NCBI RefSeq assembly: GCF_017654505.1
Contig: NC_054538.1
Span: 60,137,684 to 60,201,683 of the forward strand
DNA from: Polyodon spathula
Taxonomy: Eukaryota > Chordata > Actinopteri > Acipenseriformes > Polyodontidae
Direction: 5' to 3'
DNA: 64,000 nucleotides
Positions within the stretch are counted from its first letter, which is position 1; every line of letters starts with the position of its first letter. A model generated the notes under the pieces. That model did no database searches. It was not told where the DNA came from and worked only from the letters and a program-made list of their open reading frames with translations. The position numbers and the translations under genes are program-made. Below, piece after piece: positions 10,281-23,199 of the stretch.

Positions 10281-13200
10281 CTAAAAAAGAACATAACATT
10301 GTTAATCTTAGATAAACAGATAGACAGGTAGGCAAAGCAGGTCTGATTTATTTAAATATGGCCCTCTGAGTATACACTTATGACCTTATGCTAGATGAGT
10401 ATTTCGGATTTTTGGGCTGCAGTTAAAGCCATGAGCCCAGTGTAAAACACATACAGTAAACAGGACCCTGGTTTTACACGCTATCCAAAGGGTGGCACAT
10501 TTAATAAGAAACAGCTCATATATGATCTAAATCAGTGTTCTTCACTAATTTTCAGAGGGCGGCCACTTTTGCCGATAAGACATCAGTGTGAGGGCCGCCA
10601 CACTGCCTTTTTCACATTTGTGTATTGTCGGTGGCAGCACGTCATGGGTGCACTAAAGTCCACCAGGGGCCACCAGTGGCCCCCGGGCCTTGAAATGAAG
10701 AACACTGATCTATATACTCTTGAATGCTTACCATCTGGTACCTGTTCTACAGCAGACACCACAGAAGCACGCAAATGGATAGCACCAAGAGCATCATCCT
10801 CACCCTGTAGACAAATTAAAAGCAATATATTTAAAATTAAAAGCTTCTCAAAGATGGTACAGGAAGCATTACTGTGTATACAGGGTAATCTGTCATTTCA
10901 AGTTTTTTTATTCTGGTGTGCTGGAAAACTCAGCTTAGTATAATTCATTTGTTGCTTAATAAAACCCTTTCTTCTTCCAGCACAGTTGTTTTTAGGGTGT
11001 TGTATCTATAGAAGACTATGTGGTCCAGTGGTAAAGAAACAGGCTTGTAACCAGGAGGTCCCCCGTTCAAATCCTGGCTCGCTCGCTCACTGACTTGCTG
11101 TATGTCCCTGAGCAAGTCACTTAACCTCCTTGTGTTGCGTCTTACAGGTGAAATGTTCTTGTAAGTGACTGTAGCTGATACATAGTTCACCTAGTCTCTG
11201 TAAGTCGCGTTGGATAAAGGTGTCTTTTAAATAATAATCTAGGATAAAACTAGTTACCATTCCAATGGCATTGTGGGGAAAAAAAGGGTTACATTCTATT
11301 GTAAAAGCATGTACTACAAAGAAGTACTAGTGTTTTTGGCAGTTTCTTTTTTGTGATATTTACGTTGCTCAAAATGTGTTTTTTTTGTTTTGTTTTTACA
11401 TATCATTTCTTTATAGACCAAAATAAAGTTCACCTCTTAATTTCCTTTGAAGAATACATTTTTATGGGGTTATCTTCCTGTAGCCAGTTATTTATTTATG
11501 TATATCTTTTTGTAAACATGATGAATATCCTGATTCCATTATTGCAGTGTTCATAAGAAAATCACGTGTTTAGTTACCACGACAATGCTTGGTGCTGCAT
11601 TTTCCTGAGTAAATATAGAGAAATAAAGCAGCCTCAAAATAAATAAGAATGATTGCAAACAAATCATTCAAATAAAATATGAACATTGTTTAAATCCATC
11701 AAAGTGTGATATTTATGATTTTTGCTCTTCTGGAACAATTAACTAAATATTAAATCATGTGCATACATGTGCTAATAAAGTTACAGTACTGGTCTGCAAC
11801 ATGAACTAAATAAGACAGTAATATGAGAGTATAATATTACCTTGGTAGGATCATAATAATGCATGTAGGCAGGATCATCTCTTAGAATAAATTTTCTCAC
11901 TTTCCAGTTTTTCCTTCGGTGTCCCTATAAAGACAAATGTTGTATTTATCAATTGCTTACATCTTTCTTAAAAGTCAAATAGCTTTCACAGACATTACAA
12001 GTGGCCAACAGTTGTAAGTGTGGCACACTTGCAATAGGGTTCTGGACTTTGGCTATATCTGACTTTCAGCCATGTTTGAGGTGTTTTGTTTAAATGTACT
12101 CAAGGTATTGCAGTATCGTTTTGTCAGTTAAGAATTTGGAAACAAACCAACTGGTTTTCAGTAGGGTTCTGGGCCTAATCTGCCTTTCTACCAAGTTTCA
12201 GGCTTTTTAAGAGCTACACAGTGATGACTACTGTATATTGACTGGTCCAGCTGTTTTTGTTTTACCTTTACTAGGCAGTAGAGTCCCAGTATATCAATGT
12301 CCTATGGCTGGGATACTGGTCGTGGAGATTATCCTAACCACATTCATGCAAACCATAATACACACATAGCTGTCGGGTCAATGATACACTCAAATTGTTA
12401 TTTTTGGGTGTCTATAGTTATGTATGAAGGATGTAGAATGGATATTCACTAGAGGTTTATGAACATGACCCTGTATTTTAAAGAATGTAATTGTTTTCTT
12501 GTTTTTTTTTCATTGTGTAGTTAGTATACAAAGGATGCCCATTGCACAATAAGCCAAAGATATACAAAAGATATAACCCAAAGCAACTCAATCACATGTG
12601 TTATATTCTGGGTTATGGCCTAAAAGGAAGGAACATAGATGCATTGAGGGTTTTCATTTTTTACTAGCATCCCAGTTTTAAGTCTTGTCAAGCTTCAATA
12701 GTTTACTTCTCATATTAGGTGGGCTTTAAGGATGCTATCTGAGAAAGAACAATACATCTCCCCGGTCTTCTTAATATTTAATTTATATGTCCATTCTTCA
12801 TGTAAAGCAAATAAAAAAAATTAAAAATTGAGGAAGGCGTTAAGCCACAGGAGGAAACGATTTGAACACAATAAACTGATAATAATCAAAACAATATGAG
12901 TCATTTATTATTCCTCCAGGATAACATCTATAAAAACGTTTAAAAAAAAATAAAAAATCATAGTGAGGCATTCTTAAGTATTTATTTATTCTCACATAAC
13001 AGTAAAGGTGGAACAAACAGAGCATAGGTCTACAAATGTAAAGGTTCATGGGAAGATGCACTAAAGACCATTACAGTGCTTCTATTCAGTCCCCCACAAG
13101 TTTTTTTTTTTTTTTTTTTTGGTATCATCAGTGTAAGACTTAAAGTAAGAGTGAGGCTAATTTAATTATTAGTCTGATTACACCGTGTAAACATTTTTTT

Positions 13201-16200
13201 TTTTTTTTTTTTGTTCCTGGGTAGTAAGTGTTATTTCCTAATTGCTTATGCCTCAAAAGTATAGAAAATGGCTATTATTCCCCACAAACTTTGCTTTTCT
13301 GACCAGGACAGTGATATTTTGAAATTTACCTATTTTCCAGAACATTCCAGATAGATTCAGTGCTGAATAAACTTGGAGTAACTTCTAGAACTTTCTAGAA
13401 CTTTCCAGTAATATAAATAGTAGTATAAATACAGGGGCCTTAAGCCCACCAGTTCAGTTTAGTTCCAGCTGCCTAAGTGGATACATATCTGCATTTTTCT
13501 GAGATGGCATCAAGAGGCTGCAATGGTGGCATTCTTGATGGGTCTCCAAGGCAGTTTTACCAAGTTTCCCTGCTATCTTTGCCTTTGGGACAGCAGGGAC
13601 ACCAAGGCGCACTACCACAGGCGGGACTGGCCACAGTGGACCGAGTTCTCTGTGGGGAGGAACAACGTCAAGTGGGAGCCACTGGTGGACCCCCGAAAGG
13701 TGCTGATGCCACCACTGCACATCAAATTGGGCCTTATGAAACAATTTATCAGAGCTCTAGATAAGGAGTCGGCAGCCTTCAAGTACCTTCAAGACTTCTT
13801 CCCTAAGTTGTCTGAGGCAAAGGTCAAAGCCGGTGTCTTCGTCGGACCACAGATAAAGAAGATCCTGGAGTGCACTGAATTTCCCAAGAAGCTCACTCGT
13901 AAGGAGAAAGCGGCTTGGAACAGCTTTGTCGCAGTGGTTCGGGGCTTCCTGGGCAATCACAAGGCCGAAAACTATGTGGAGCTGGTTGAGACGCTGGTGA
14001 AGAATTACGGCACAATGGGCTGTAGGATGTCCCTCAAAGTCCATATCCTTGATGCTCATCTTTATAAATTCAAGGAGAACATGGGAGCGTACTCGGAGGA
14101 GCAAGGCGAGTGCTTCCACCAGGATATACTGGACTTTGAACGTCGCTACCAAGGACAGTATAACGAGAACATGATGGGAGACTACATTTGGGGGCTGATT
14201 CGTGAAAGTGATTTACAGTATAATCGTAAATCCCGAAAAACTACTCACTTATAAATCTTTTGTAGTCATTTTTGTATTACTTTCGTATAAATACATGTTA
14301 ATTTGGATTCATATGTTGTTTTTTTCTGACTTTATGTGAACGAAAAGACCGTTTTCTCATTAGAAATAGGTAAATTTCAAAATATCACTGTCCTGGTCAC
14401 AAAAGCAAAGTTTGTGGGGAATAATAGCCATTTTCTATACTTTTGAGGCATAAGCAATTAGGAAATAACACTTACTACCCAGGAACAAAAATTGTGTTAC
14501 ATAGTGTTATTAGTCTTTGCTTCTACACATGTGTGAGATTACCTGCTGACAATTGCATTGTGATGGGCTGAGTTATTGGCTGCTGGTAACTTTTAAAAAA
14601 TGTGTTTCAAGAATGTAATAACAAATTTATTCCAAATAATGTTTATGGTGTCTAAAAAGAATGGGAAACCAAAAAACATGAATGATACATAATTGTAAGT
14701 ATTTAATATTTATTCTACCTTTACTGGTGTATTTATCCTCAGAAAAACACTTGAGTAAAACGCCATTGTTGTCTCGGATTGGGATGTAAATATTTGAATT
14801 GAAAAGGAAAAAAAAAAGAAATTAAAAAGCTGTTTCTAACCTGTTTCAATAGGCACCCCTGTTTCACAACTGCCCCTCTGAACTCCTCTTTCAAAACAAC
14901 ATCTTCGTCGCTCGAGTATCCCTCACAGTAAAAGCCACTGTCTGCCTGCAAAAATCAACACGAGCTTTACAAAAAGGAAGGCATTCGGAAGTTTATTTGT
15001 AATCTGCTGTAAAAGGCACCCTCTGAAAAGCAGCTTTAGCTCTGAAATTATTTTTAGAATATGTATTTTCAATATGTATTTATTGGTTGACATAGCATGA
15101 GATTTGTGACTGTGTGCCAGTTAACAGTATTTGCTTCCAAAGTGACAGTTAAAGAACAGTAAACCCAGGCCCTGTCATTGAGGTGGTGGAAATCATTTCA
15201 CAATAACAATACTTACAAAGTAATAAAGAGCATCATGCTGATCAAGGAGTGTGACATCTGATACTGTTTCCACTGCGTTTTTGGAAATGTCTCCAGCAGG
15301 CTGCAGATAACCTTCACTGAGAAGAGCTGTCGCAAGCATTAGACCCTCCTGCCGATTTCTTATCTTGTTGTTTGCCATCAGCCAGTCAATGACAGTGTTT
15401 CCTTGTAGCCAGAAAGCAAGTTAAAATGAGTTGGGGGTGTTTCAAAGCAACTAAAACAAATAATCCAGATTAATCACGTACAACTATCCATTCTAATAGT
15501 AACACACAATATACCCTATTCATGCCCAATTTCATACAAAAATGCAGATTCTTGGGATTACTGTATTTTTCAGTGATTTATTTTTCTGTGTACCATACTT
15601 CATTAGAAACCAGAAGTTGTAGGCGACTTTATGGCTTCCAAGCATTTACAGCACAACAAAGTATGGTTTCAAATTCATGAAAATGGAAATCATATGAGCA
15701 TTGTGTTAATTGGTAAGCATCATTTTAGAATATGCTTACTATCAGTAGTTTACAGCTATTCAAACAGAGTAAATGTGTTAAGAACATTTCTTATTTGCTT
15801 AAATGGCACGTTATACACCAAGTTTCACATCTATGCAGTAAGTGGTTTCAGAGAAGTGAATAGCATCAAAAACGCATGAAAAATTCAATATGGTGGCCAT
15901 ACCATGTGACATGTCCGCAACCATTTTCACTCTGGTTCATGTCCTCATAGGCTTTTACCCATGTATGAAGTGTCGTGAAATTTTGAGCAACATTTTTTAT
16001 GCCAGATTTTGTTTGGGCCATGTCGGCCATCTTGGATTGACAAAATTAGAAACATAAATACTCTATAATCTAATCACATATATGGCACAAGTTTCACATT
16101 ATATACTTGAAAAAAAGCATATTGAATACAGCTGAAATTTGACTGGCTTGTGGCAGCCATGTTGTTTATGCAGCAACATGCCAAAAGCCACAGTGAAAAG

Positions 16201-17188
16201 GGTGTTACTAATTTTATGATTCCAAAGTTTCACAACAATTGGTCAAACTGTGTCCGAGAACGAGACATTGCCGCATTTTTGAAAAATGCACCTTGGCCAC
16301 TAAATTATGTGACTTATCACCCTCATTTCACAGACACAACATTTCAAAAGCCTCTAACATCCTGAAATATAAGAATATAACACTACCACAGAAAAATAGC
16401 AAAAAAGGCCAATGTATGCACATTTAGAAAAGCTGCAATTTGATTGGCTCATGATGGCCATGCTTTTTTATGTAGCAATTTTTGCCTAATAGCACTAATA
16501 GAGGATAGTACAAAGTTAAAGTATACCAAGATTCATGTCAATCGGCCAAAGGGTTTCTGAGGAATTGTCATTTAAGCTTTTTAAACAAAATCCAACATGG
16601 CCACTACATCATGTGACCTATCGATTTTTCATTAAAGAGAATCAATCATGAACACGAAAGGACTATGTAGACAAAGTTTCACAGCTATACTATTTTCCAT
16701 TCATGAGAAGAGTTTTGAAAATCTTCCAAAAATAATTCACAATCCAAAACGGCGGCCATACCATGTGACCCAGTAGCACCATTTTCACTCAGGTACAAGT
16801 ACGCATAGGTCTTTACCAATACCAGAAGTTTTGTGACATTTCCGAGCAATTTTTTTGATGTTGGATTTTGATTGGTCCATGTCGGCCATCTTGGATTGAC
16901 AAAAACTCATCAAATTAATAACTTTTGATGCTTTTATGTTTAATAAGCTACCTGCAAAGTTTCCGTTTAATCGGTCAAGCGGTGGTAGAGGAGTTGCATT
17001 TTAAGGCGAAAACGTCGAACCCAAAATGGCGGCTACACATGGCGTATGGTCACCCCCGAAAAGTGTTTTGTGTAATTGCATACCGTCCTCAACATATATG
17101 TGAAATTTGAGGGCAATAGCTACAATGGTTCTCGTAGTTTTAGTGGCTTTGATGCCATTGATTTTGGTCAATTTTGGTGGCGGCAGAA

Positions 17189-17242
<54 letters not shown>

Positions 17243-20200
17243 TAATCTTTACAAGAACAATAGTCTTCCAGCCATTCTATCTTGGAGTCCTAGAAATAAA
17301 CACTTACACAATTTTTTTTTTTTTTTCTGATCTTTGTTTTCATTGTATTCAAATAAGAGTGTGCAGTTTTAAAAATGCTCATTTTATAGAGAAGTTTGTA
17401 GGCAATGTCAGTACAATGGCAGACTATATTTTGTAGAACATTCATTTTAGAGTGCATTAAAAAAAAGAAAAAACTAAACAAATACAGCTAAATAAAAACG
17501 ATAATTAAGTGTGCTGTAATACTGAAGAACAAAAGCAATAAGACCCAACACACAGGGCATTACCGGGCATTATGGACCGTTTGGATGTAATAGCGCACTC
17601 AACTATCTTCGGCCCCATACCCAAATGGTCCATAATGCCATAATGACTTAAATAAACTCCCACAAAATGATGCTTGTTTAAAACTGATATCTTATATGTA
17701 TATATTTTTTGACAAAACTTAGGATGCCAAGAATATGTTATGTATGAATGACAGAAAAAAAAACACCAAGGCTAATTTAAACTATTAAGTAATACTGCAT
17801 TAAGATTAATCAAAACTTCAGCAGTTACATAATGTATTTGCTTAAATGGCACTTATATACCAGTATTGTGGTATCACAAGCCCTTTGCTAAGATTAGAAA
17901 GTTTGGCTAACATATTTTCTGTGTGGTAATTTCTTGTTGTTTATTTAATTATCCAATGTCTTATAGTTTGTTCAGTATAAACTGAGACACACACAAGATT
18001 GTAAAACATGTACAACCTGTGAAACAGTGATTGAAAACTCGTTTGTCTTTCTCAAGTTTCAGTTCTTTCACCCCAGAGTCTTGGTCCTTCATGGAAAGAT
18101 AAAGAACGCTAAAAGAAAGAAAACAATTCTGACATAACATTTTATAAATATTACAGTAGTATAATAATCATAAAATCAATTTACTCAATGGCTTCCGTTG
18201 GTAAAGCTCAGAGATGTTTAAGATGGTTGTACGTAAAAATTAAAAACCTATTCCTAATATATTGTCTCATTGATTTGAACTAAGTCTAATGTGATCACAC
18301 ATCAAAAAGTGAATGCATTATATTTGTACAGTAAAAGTAACAACTGTAATAATTTGGGAAAATGTGTTACAGTTAATTCAGTGTTCATAGATAGATAATA
18401 GAAAATCAGTACCATATTATGTTTTTTGAATGCAATTCCCTTGGACAAATTAAGAATTACCCTAAATCGACAGTTTCTGGCAATCTTATTGATTTCCGAG
18501 TTGATTTTCTTGCAAATTTGTTTCCCGCTTCAAGGCAGGTGATTGCTCTCTTGATGTCTTTTACCCAGGCATCCCTCTCTTCTAGAAAAGCAGCTTGAAA
18601 AAAGTGATCTTGTTGCTTTCCTGTGCTGAGTTTAAAGACAAACTGAAAGAAAGGGTACATGTATGCTTAGTGTTCATCAATGGCCATATGAAAATGTACA
18701 TGCAACTGAGGATGCATTACCCTGTCTTAGTACACTACTTTCTTTTTCTTATACTTCTCATTTCAAAAGGATTTAGCCTTTGTAAAGAATTACAAAATAT
18801 TAGTGCGTACAGTACACTCACTCCATATAAAGACTACCTCAATGTAATCATTCCACTGTACAACAGTAAAGCCATTCATTTCTGTTACATCCTCCTGTTT
18901 TGTAGTTAATAAATAATATATGTTGGATTTGTTGGTTGGTGATTTCTTCAATCAAAGCCACCTTGTAAAATGTACAGAATTTGACACCAGGGCAAGCTTG
19001 AAAAAGTGGCCTGGTATATAAACAGAATATAAAAGAGGTCTCAGTGAATGATCAGACTTTCCTCACTCATGTTTAAAAGACTTATCAGGTCTACCATCAC
19101 TTGTGGTAAAAATGTGATAGTGACACCCATTATAATATATCCTCTATGTAGATTTTGTGCAGAACAATAGATAAAAAAAAATTTAAAAAACTGAAATGGT
19201 TCCTTAGTGGCATACCTTGTGTAATCAGATTTTTGCTGTCACAGTCATCACACTACACAGTCTTTATTGATTATTGTTGGAAAACATGGATCGAGAATTG
19301 ATTAGGAGTTTGCTACGCATGTGGACTGGCAGAGCTATACTGGTGTTCTTTTCTGAAAAGAGACTAATATTGCAGATAGCAGACTGTTTGGTTCAAATTG
19401 CATGTACTGCTAACCATTGATAGAGACGTTGCGTCTACAAACTGCCCAACAATGACTGCAAGCTAACGAGATAACAATGCTGTGGACTAGAAGGGGACAG
19501 GCTCTAAAGACTTCAGAGAGATCGAAAGAGATAAAGCCACTGGGATCAAAGGGTCGCAAGAAGATAACAAAAGGCAGATGTATGGACCTTTTGTCTCCAG
19601 GAGTGTGAAGAATGCACTGAGTTCAGAGGTTGTCATACTAGACACACACACACACACACACACTCACACAATAAATTAAATTACCTTTGCAATTGGTTAA
19701 GTGTCAGAGAAAGGGGAGGTGGACCATCTATACAGAAGGGTATTTAATGTCATGCAAACATTGTAATGATGAGTATTCTGTTTGTCCTGTACCTGGGACC
19801 AGACTCCCTGCATATTTCAATAAACCTGGCAACTGATTGAAGAAAAGGACTCTGTGTGCATTTTCTTGAATCTACTTACTCACCATAATTTTTTTGTAAG
19901 TTACTTCAATTATACACGGTAAGCTTCTGAACTATGCTTCTGATAAATCAACATAACCTTTTTATTTTATCATTATTCTGTATAAGAAACTGGAGATCAC
20001 AGCAATTTATACCAAAGGATGAGTGGGAATATCATCTGGAAAGCCAGTCAGTATATTTAGATCTAGATATTTTGGCAAATTCTGGAACAGCTGCCATTAT
20101 CTAAAGCGGGAAACTTGTGACCAAGACCTACAGAGATCATGTACCATTTAAGTTTAATAACAAAACCATTTTGCACAATTATCTGTCCAGAACCAAACAT

Positions 20201-22434
20201 TAAAAATAGCAACTCGTAATAAACATAACAAGATATCATACACACCATTCTTTTTCCAAAGTCTTGACATGGACTAGAGATGGAACCACCTTTCAGCGGT
20301 ATCATTCCTTTGGGATTGTTGTCGGTTTTCTTCTTGTAGAATTCAATCCCGTCATCAGACAGCACAACCCACACTGCCTTCCAAGAGTTAAACACTGTTC
20401 CCTATTTTGGAAGAGGAAACAACACATCAAATTGAAAGGACCAAGAGTTTAAAGCAATCAGAAACCCATAAAAGTTTACAGTGGTAAAAGTGTGTGGTAC
20501 AACTGCAGTTATGAGGTATAATTGACAGACAAACACCAATGAAAGCAATATCTTTATCCATGTTAGACGATTAGATAGATAGATAAAAAATGGAAAGCCC
20601 TTGGCAGTCAGTTGTTGCCATTAGCTTGTGTTGGATAATGGTTGGAGACCGTCAACACAACAGCACCATTAAAAGAACAACACTATAAAAAAAAAATGTT
20701 GATCTACTTTTTTTATTACCCAATGCAAACCTACCTATCGATCAGGAAGAGTGACGACAAATAGCTGTTGACCAGTGTTGCTTTGTAAGAAGCATATTAA
20801 AAATACTTATTTAGTTGCCCATATGAGACTCATGACTTAATTTTACCATGCACATGTCATTTGTATGCAATATCTAAGTGTTCAGTTAGACACCAAACAC
20901 AAAAGCCAAAAAGTCTATACAAATGATAATACAGTATTAAATTAATAATACAAAAGAATGGTTGCAGTTTGAAATAATGACTGCAAATTCCTATGAATTT
21001 TAGTGCATTCTGCTGTTCCCATGTTGTGTCACTTATGTTGATTATAAATTTGTGGCCATCTTCAGATCTAGAAAAATCATTGCAATAAAAAAAAGCACAC
21101 ACAACATTCAGATGTTTCTCCTTGCTGTCCTACAGTATGAACCCTAAATACCTAAACCGGAAATAACATTACTTCCTCCAGCTTACTTCTTTAAAAAAAA
21201 GAAGAAAACAAAGATTTAATTACAATACTTCCCAAAACTATGCCCTATCAGTGCACAATTCATGCTTCAATTGCAGTATATGCTGTTGTTCTCCAGGGCA
21301 CTGCTTTAGGATGCAGAATATTACATTTTTTATTTATATGAACAATAAACAATTTTAGCCTATCCAAGGTTGGTATTATTACATTGGCCCAGCACGTTTG
21401 TGTCCCTGAATTTCCCAGCCCCGTTATAGAGGAATGAACTGCCATAATACCACAATGAATACTAGCAATCACCGCACCCAACAGGAGAGAAGTCTATAAC
21501 CCAACGTGCAGGGACTATGATAAGCACAGGATATAGGCATTTTATTAGGAACAGTTTGGTCTATACAAAGTCGGAAGCAACTGGTGACAGATGGGAAAAC
21601 CTTTGAGTTCTGAAAGGCAAGTATCAAAATGCACATTGAGCTAATTATGAGCAAATAGAAAAATGTGCTTAGGATTGATTGAGGGTGTGGCCCCTTTTAT
21701 CACACAATGACCTGGTTTGTCCTATGTCTTGTTACATAAGGCTATAACACAGACTACAACCTCACAGAAGTAATGTATGTAGATTGGTCAGCTTATTATA
21801 AGCTCAAAATTCCTTACAAAAAACGTGTAAGACACTTCCTTTAAGTATAACTCAAGACTGCGAGAACGTCTTGAAAAGAGATGATACTGCCTTTATCAGT
21901 GGGAAGCATTCGAGCAGCTGGTCTTTACTATTATTGGTTTATTTAGCAGATGCCTTTATCCAAAGCAACTTACAGAAACTAGGATGTGTGAACTATGCAT
22001 CAGCTGCTTATCACAAGGGGGTTAAGGGTGGATGGAGGGGGGGTAAATATCTTATCAGAAAAGAACATTTAATTTTACTAGTCACAATTTTTATGTATTT
22101 ATAGATAGTCATTATTGGAAATGTATTTCTACAGAACTGTGGACCACTGTTCACACTTTATTACTCACCCACGTAGCAACCAACCACCTTTCCAGCTCAG
22201 GGGAACACCACAACACACATGAGAAGTGCCCCGCTATTTCTGTTAAAACACACTTGTTCACTTGATGTTCTTGATGTCTGTGGATGCCGGTCATTTTTGT
22301 TATTTCTTTCTTTTATTTGAGTATAAATCTTTTAATTTTTATCATTGTTTTTATTTTTTATGGTTCAGTTGTGAAGTTTCTAGGTATTATTTATGAAGGA
22401 AGATGTTTTTAAAAGTGTATGTTTTAATATTGTT

Positions 22435-22482
<48 letters not shown>

Positions 22483-23168
22483 GCATTGATGAATCTTAAA
22501 AATGTATAAAATCACCAAAAACGATTTGTAAAAACAATATTACTACTCTTGCTTTTGTAGTTAATGCAACACAATGCACACTCTTTCACATGTTATCCCT
22601 TACAAACCCTTTTGCATTGTGGTTAAGAACCTTGTGCGCTGTGCATGCATGTGTCACCAGTTCACACCCAGCCTCAGCCCTCTTACATGTGTATGTTTAT
22701 TTTTAAACTATTGAGTGCATACTGAATAATAAATGTATGTAACTGAAAATAGCTTCAGTGTATGAATTTTATTTTGACACACTGGTTTCTAAAGATGAAG
22801 GAAAGTTAACAGTGACATGAAAAGCTTGCATTGCATATTAAGCAGTTCTTCAAATAAATGGTTTTGGTTTTCCTTTCTCAAATGTAAAACCCTTACACTG
22901 TGGACATCTTTGACAAACTATTTTCAAATAAGAGAAGTTTTGTTTGGAAAATGTTGGCTTTTGTCAATTTTCTTTGCCAGCTGAACTGTTGGGGCTTATT
23001 TTTGGAAACAAAAGCAGAACAAAAACAAAAAAAACAGACCTTTGTGTTTTGTGTGCTTTCATTTTTTTGATGAGAATATGGTGTATATTTGGACACACTG
23101 AGTATTAAAACAAATTACCACCCAATTAAACTGTTCCATAAACATATATGGTTATTTAGATTTTTGTA

Positions 23169-23199
<31 letters not shown>

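Larger units (their letters stand above)
13181..14506 (+). mobile_element. DNA transposon with ~125-bp TIRs and heat-shock promoter
   Basis: Inverted repeats run from 13181 to about 13335 and from about 14363 to 14506. The inner 123 bp differ at one position. The right terminus read inverted starts CACTATGTAA, and the left has drifted to CACCGTGTAA plus a long T run. TTA flanks both ends, as expected for a CACTA/EnSpm-type 3-bp duplication. A 10-bp match TTATTAGTCT also occurs at 13166-13175 and 14507-14516. The interior carries heat-shock elements, TATA box, initiator and an ORF. It sits in PLEK intron 6, antisense to PLEK. Superfamily assignment is tentative. Confidence 0.8.
15402..18016. 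other. PLEK intron 4
   Basis: Large intron mostly filled by the modular repeat at 15570-17245 and a small palindromic MITE at 17552-17648. No gene seen. Confidence 0.7.

Noticed and set aside
11013..11085. tRNA gene
   Set aside because: A and B boxes are present, but the cloverleaf is not closed, and the sequence continues into a SINE body and tail.
13477..13764. 95-codon overlapping ORF in the heat-shock transposon as a second gene
   Set aside because: Beyond the first seven codons it runs out of frame with the conserved protein. It is probably a by-product of the internal deletion.
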